Of a DNA stretch of 64,000 bases, positions 58,166 through 64,000 are shown piece after piece (position 1 is the first letter of the stretch; every line of letters starts with the position of its first letter). Source of the DNA: Amyelois transitella (Eukaryota > Arthropoda > Insecta > Lepidoptera > Pyralidae); the NCBI RefSeq assembly GCF_032362555.1, contig NC_083516.1, positions 6,597,001-6,661,000 on the forward strand. Direction: 5' to 3'. The notes beneath the pieces were generated by a model. That model was given only the letters and a program-made list of their open reading frames with translations, searched no databases and was not told the origin of the DNA. Both the position numbers and the translations under genes were made by a program.

Positions 58166-59129
58166 CTCAAAAACTTTTGTTAAGATGTCTTTTCCATAAT
58201 TCTGCTTCAGGTGTTTCAGATCATCGATTTTTATACGCTAACAGAAATCGCATCTTTAACTTCTATGTCACATGGTTGTTCAATAGGTACAGCTGTTATT
58301 TTGAGGTTTAATCACTATCGAATGATTTTTTTATCTTGTAAAAAATCGATTTATAATTTAATTTCGAATGCCACATCTCTAGTCAAAGCAAAACATTTTT
58401 TACCTAACTAAACAAGACATGACAACCATTGCTATGGCATACATAAAGAAGGTTGCCTACAGGAAACAACAATAAAAGAGAGATTTCTATAGGAGTTTTT
58501 AATGAAAATCAATGATTTCTACGGTTTCTCCCAAAAGTCATGTTTGTTATGATGTGTTGTTGATCAATGAAAATTGATTCAGCAGTTTTTAACATGTAGT
58601 AGTCGAAAAGTAAAAATAAATCGAAAAAATTTAGCAAATACGAATACTAATGCGAATATTTGTTTTACTCCACACTAAATGAATGCGAAATTTCGAAAAG
58701 AGTTCCTTTCATCAGTTGTTTTGACGAGAAAGACGGACAAACATACACGATTTTTATTTACTTTGCTAAATAATATTGATAAAGCACACAATCTTGTTTA
58801 AAACTCTGCTCATAACAAATATAATTATATTTAAGAAAAAAATAAATCATTTGTTACTCTATTCACTTTAATTATCCATATCGATTTTGATAAAAAAGGG
58901 TTATTATATCAACTATCGATACTTAAGTCACAACACTAGTTAATTCAGTTGGCAGCACTATTTTGCCTGACGCATCGTGGACGCTGAATCGCGCTCACAA
59001 AAAAATATTTTTCAATTTTACTTTCTTTGGTTGAATCTTTTTAGAGTCGCGTACCAGTGTTTGATTTTTAGGTACCTATTCAACTTAATTGGTACAAGTT
59101 AATTTAGGTACAAGTGATTGCTAAGAAAA

Positions 59130-60223
<1,094 letters not shown>

Positions 60224-61319
60224 ACAAGAAACAAACAGAAATACAGGCCATGTCCATTTGGCTGTTCTTGGTGGCAGGAGTCTAGCCATATCAAATTGTG
60301 TACCCTCGAAATGAATCATAGTCATTATCCATATCAGAATATTGCAGTTATTCTCTTTATTTTGTAATCAAAACTAACTTTATACAAAATTTCAAGGGTA
60401 CAGAATTTGATTTAAGTTGAATGTGATATATCTTAGTGACCATTCTTAAGGTCAAAAATTTATGACTATTATGTTGAGTGTGCAGTAATATTACTTTTAT
60501 GCTCAAAGTAAAGTCAGAAATAGAATGAGAAACAGTAGGTGAGTGTCAGTAATACTGACCTCTCCCCTGCCACAGAATGATGCCATTTTGGCCAAATTAA
60601 GAATAGGATTGTTTGATTGATTGCTGCTAGTTATTGGAGATGCAGCAATTATGAAACAATAATTACTACCTAGTTATTCCATTTAGTGACTCTGAAATGT
60701 CTGTTAAACGGCTTATAATACATTAACGTCTTAGAATTATAACTATCTTGTAAGATGTCTTTTATTTATTTGTAAATGATCGCATTTCAAAGACAGTATT
60801 GGAGAAATGATAAGTTATGTAAACTACCGCCACCTTGTATCATAATGTGTACGATCTGTTCAAGTTAAAATGAGAATCTATTATTTTAACTATTTTTGTA
60901 TCTTTATGTTAGTCTTAATCGAACAATAAAATTTCTAAATAAAAATAATAATTTTATTAGTTTGTAGCCATCTTGTGATTCTCAACCTGCCTAGCAGCTG
61001 TTGAGAAATTGAGAGTTCGTAAAGTGGTTATGGACTTCTCTCAATTTTAGGTTTCAAATATAGCTGTTGTCATGTTATAGACTATAGTCACACAAGTGTA
61101 TGCCTATGCCTATGTTATTCTAGTACCTATTGTATACCCCAAAACCTGAGTATGTAATCGTTTGCCCATGACTCTACCAACGTGTGACCATCGTCTATAA
61201 ATAAAACTGAATATTAAAAAAAAAGTCATGACATAACAAGATGTGTTCGTTATATTAGGTAGTAAAAAGTAAAATAAATATTACTTTTTTTTATTTTTAT
61301 TATATATGAGAACAGCTTC

Positions 61320-61640
61320 TATTTTAATGGCGTCTATTAAACTGGAGGCGTCTATGAAATAATTTATGTTACGACAAAATGATGACATGTCTCTGACCCA
61401 TCGTAAAATGAAATATTTTTACACACAGTCACAACTAACATTCGATGAAATTCTATAATAAGAGAACCGTCTAGAATCCTCCTTTTTGAAGCAGTTTTAA
61501 ACCTTCTAGGTGTAACAAATACTGTCCTGAAAGCCGCATCAAAATCGGTCCAGCGAAATGAGATGTGATTGCGGACAAACATACATACAAACAGGTCAAA
61601 CTGAGATCCACTTTTTTTGGAGGCGGTTAATCAGCGGACA
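61320..61640 (+). repeat. Dispersed repeat related to the rad50-proximal inverted repeat
   Basis: 'tggcgtctattaaactggag' and 'tatgaaataatttatgt' match the arms of the inverted repeat at 9039-9772. 'agagaaccg', 'atcctccttttt' and 'ctaggtgtaacaaatact' match its centre. Only one arm is present here. The stretch 'catcaaaatcggtccagcga' with 'gacaaacatacatacaaaca' is a sequence type I associate with insect repeats. Confidence 0.6.
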
Positions 61641-61894
61641 CTGGGACACTGTCCTTACGACCGATTTCACAACTAACGCTCAACGAAATTTTCATATTGA
61701 AAATATTAATAGCAGTTTGAAGTAATAAATTTGCGCATAAAAACATAATATGAGTATTTAGTAGTTTTTATTAAACCATATCACTTTGAACTAATATACT
61801 AGCGCTTAATAAATATTAGGTTAAAAAGAATAGCATATTCACGTAACGTGTTGGCAAAATATATGGTTGTGAACATCTTTACATATTACGTACA

Positions 61895-62090
61895 TTCATA
61901 ATGGTCACATCTATATCCCTTGCGGGGTAGATAGAACCAACAGTCTTGAAAAGATCTAGGATCTAGGCTACGGTCAGCTATTTGGCTTAATGATAGAATT
62001 GAGATACAAAATAGTGACAGGTTGCTAACCCATCGCCTGAAAAAAGAATCCCAAATTTGTAAGCCTATTCCTTAGTCATATTATTCTTAG
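61895..62090 (+). repeat. SINE-like dispersed repeat
   Basis: 'tggtcacatctatatccctt', 'ccaacagtcttgaaaag', 'atgatagaattgagatac', 'gacaggttgctaacccatcg' and 'aagcctattccttagtc' are in family order. It lies 260 bp upstream of the Gtf2h2 start. Confidence 0.7.
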
Positions 62091-62348
62091 TTATCTTATG
62101 TCACTGACGTATGATTAAAAAAGAAAAACATTATCACGTTTACTTTACGTCACGTCAGTGTCAGTCAGTGTTAATAATAAGTCTTTAGAACGAGTTCGTA
62201 TTGTTTTCAGACATAAATTTAATAACAGGTTTTCGTTTTCCGACGGTTTACTTAATAAACTTGGATTTTCTCATACATTTTAAATAAATCAAGGCTTTTT
62301 CAAGACTACATATTAATATTTATTTTAACGGATTTATTTGAGTACAAC

Positions 62349-63865
62349 ATGGCAGACGATGAGCAAGATCCAAAAGAATACCGGTGGGAAACAGGTTACG
62401 AAAAGACATGGTGAGTGCAGACAGCATTTATTTTTATTAGTACTTAAAAATAATACAGTTTTCTAGCTAATTGTGTTTTAATTTAAGAACTTTGGATTCT
62501 TGTAGGCCATGGGCTGGCAACCTGTCACTATTTATTTGAATCTCCATTCCATCAATAACCCATACGGCTGAACATTTCCTTCCAGTCTTTTCAAGACTCT
62601 GTCAACCCTCCAATGGATATAGACGGTGACTATGTGTATGTTTGCATTTCAATATTGTTTATTTATTAAATTGTTTATTCAATATTCTCAGGGAAGCCAT
62701 AAAAGAAGACGAGGATGGCTTGGTGGAAGGATTAGTGGCCGAGTTTGCCCAGAAAGCGGCGCGCAAAGCTGCCGCTCCTCGGCGCGGTCCAGTCAGACTA
62801 GGCATGATGCGGCATCTCCTTGTGGCCGTCGATTGCTCTGATGCCATGAACTGCCAGGATTTGAAGCCATCACGATTCCTGTGCACTTTAAAGGTACTAT
62901 TAATAAAAACTAAATTAAAAAAAAAGTGATTTCTATACAATTTTTTTTAAATTCTTGTTGCAAATGTATATTTTTATTTCATTAGTTATTGGAAAAGTTC
63001 GTAGAGGAGTTCTTCGATCAAAATCCATTGAGTCAGCTTGGCATTGTGGCAATGAAGAACAAGAGAGCAGAGAGAATCACTGACTTGTCTGGAAATGTTA
63101 GGAAACATATTAAAGCTGTTCAAGGGTATGGTATTTTACTGTTATTCCTTAGATTTTTTTTCTACACAAAAATATGTGAAGAATAAAGAAAAAAAAAACC
63201 AGACCAACTCTCAGCTAACTGCATCATATCTTTTTATCTATGCAGATTGACAAACATCCCCCTGACAGGAGAGCCGTCATTGCAGAACACACTGGAGTTT
63301 GCTGGACGTGTGCTCCGACCTTTGCCAGGGCATGCATCTAGGGAACTACTTGTATTGTTTGCTTCACTCACCACATGTGACCCCTCGGATATAACTGCTA
63401 CGATCCAGGTACAGTCTCTTAAAGACTTAGATAGATGAAAAAGTTCACCTATCTATGTGAAAACCAACCATGAACAGTCTTAAGTGACAAGTGTATGTAC
63501 ATGTCTTTATTGCTTGCAAGTGTAGAGCCAACAGTCTTGAAAAGAAAAGTCATATTCAGCTGTATGGCTTAATGATGAAATTGATATTCAAATAGTGGCA
63601 AGTTGCTAGCCATAACACCACCAAGAATAATCCCTAGTTAATTTACCTTTCCCTTAGTCGCCTTTTTAACTGTTAAGTAATAAAATGCATCAATTTCCAC
63701 TAGATTATGAGGGATCACCATTTCGAACGGGATTATAAATATATAAAAAATATTTTTTATTTTCAGGGTTTGAAGACAGACGGAATAAGATGTTCGGTCA
63801 TTGGTTTAGCAGCTGAAGTAAGAATATGTAAAAAGTTATGTCAAGATACTGGCGGAGATTATGGG
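62349..63865 (+). CDS. Gtf2h2: TFIIH core subunit p44 / GTF2H2 (SSL1), 5' five exons, cut by window edge
   Basis: p44 is a TFIIH core subunit that stimulates the XPD helicase in nucleotide excision repair and transcription initiation. Exons: 62349-62410, 62692-62893, 62986-63125, 63246-63408, 63767-63865, a donor gtgagc following the last; 222 codons of a family of about 390-400 aa. It starts [20 protein letters not shown]. The von Willebrand A-type domain runs from [13 protein letters not shown] onward, with [34 protein letters not shown] and [15 protein letters not shown] typical of SSL1. The zinc-binding C-terminal half lies outside the window. Confidence 0.95.
62505..62635 (-). repeat. 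SINE-like fragment in Gtf2h2 intron 1
   Basis: Minus-strand 'atagtcaccgtctatatcca', 'gttgacagagtcttgaaaag' and 'gtgacaggttgccagcccat' match the common family. It fills nearly half the intron. Confidence 0.65.
63490..63680 (+). repeat. SINE-like repeat in Gtf2h2 intron 4
   Basis: 'agagccaacagtcttgaaaa', 'catattcagctgtatggctt' and 'cccttagtcgcctttttaac' are in family order. Confidence 0.65.
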
Positions 63866-63947
63866 GTGAGCAGAGTTTAAAATAACACACATTTTCACAT
63901 CTTTGTCCTTTATATGGAAGACAGAACAAATTATCACAACACACAAA

Positions 63948-64000
63948 GACCACACAGAATGCGGGGTAGGCAGAGCCAGAAGACTGATAGACCACATTCA
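63948..64000 (+). repeat. SINE-like repeat cut by the window edge
   Basis: 'gcggggtaggcagagccaga' and 'agactgatagaccacattca' are the first blocks of the common family; the rest lies beyond the window. Confidence 0.6.

Larger units (their letters stand above)
56352..59129. other. Intergenic region between Chromator and Ubc9
   Basis: Chromator and Ubc9 diverge from here, so it must hold both promoters and the untranslated first exon of Chromator (not located). It contains a SINE-like copy at 57640-57840 and a dispersed repeat at 57985-58165. No coding exon seen. Confidence 0.4.
60224..62348. other. Ubc9 3' region and intergenic repeats
   Basis: The first 0.7 kb is the likely Ubc9 3' untranslated region. 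Beyond it lie a repeat at about 61320-61640 and a SINE-like copy at 61895-62090. The Gtf2h2 promoter must lie in the last few hundred bases. No other gene seen. Confidence 0.5.

Overview
This is nuclear DNA from an insect, most likely a moth or butterfly (Lepidoptera). The DNA is AT-rich, genes are split by short GT-AG introns, and introns and intergenic DNA are full of short dispersed repeats of a kind I associate with lepidopteran genomes: a SINE-like family with a recurring 'gacaggttgctagcccatcgcc' type core, 3' ends of an RTE-like LINE with ATAC-rich tails, and tRNA-headed SINEs. There is no sign of bacterial, viral or LTR-element sequence.

Layout, left to right. (1) 1-9000: the 5' part of an unidentified minus-strand gene, visible as two alternative first coding exons (5642-6346 and 2432-2563) that both end in Q-I-x-Q at phase 0, plus a broken, still intron-split gene fragment (7142-7746) and a large inverted repeat (9039-9772). 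(2) 9934-20368, plus: complete rad50 in 19 exons. (3) 20894-28039, minus: complete COG8 in 7 exons, tail to tail with rad50; its second intron holds a LINE inside a hAT transposon inside a small perfect hairpin. (4) 30742-38014, plus: a complete 16-exon C2H2 zinc-finger gene with 11 fingers. (5) 41924-42262, plus: intronless Bet1 SNARE; 42622-43098, minus: a small ATPase-like gene resembling SWSAP1. (6) 46171-56351, minus: a complete 21-exon chromodomain gene that I read as Chromator. (7) 59130-60223, plus: complete SUMO-conjugating enzyme Ubc9. (8) 62349 to the right edge, plus: the first five exons of the TFIIH subunit p44 (GTF2H2/SSL1).

For each multi-exon gene I chained exons by hand with splice sites, and the phases closed without error: rad50 1305 aa, COG8 550 aa, zinc-finger protein 779 or 780 aa, Chromator 899 aa, Ubc9 159 aa. 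These agree with the usual family lengths where I know the family. The genes do not form a pathway operon, although Rad50, Ubc9, TFIIH p44, the SWSAP1-like ATPase and Chromator all act on chromosomes or DNA.

The more unusual material is structural. A series of perfect or nearly perfect short hairpins (2854-2920, 24221-24242 with 26709-26730, 30235-30276, 37287-37325, 40263-40310, 49037-49082) sits in non-coding DNA with no shared sequence. There is also a twin-primed (5'-inverted) LINE fragment with a perfect 12-bp target duplication, two opposite LINE copies flanking rad50 exons 8-13, and in Chromator a GC-AG intron, a 24-nt microexon, a NAGNAG acceptor and a possible in-frame alternative donor.
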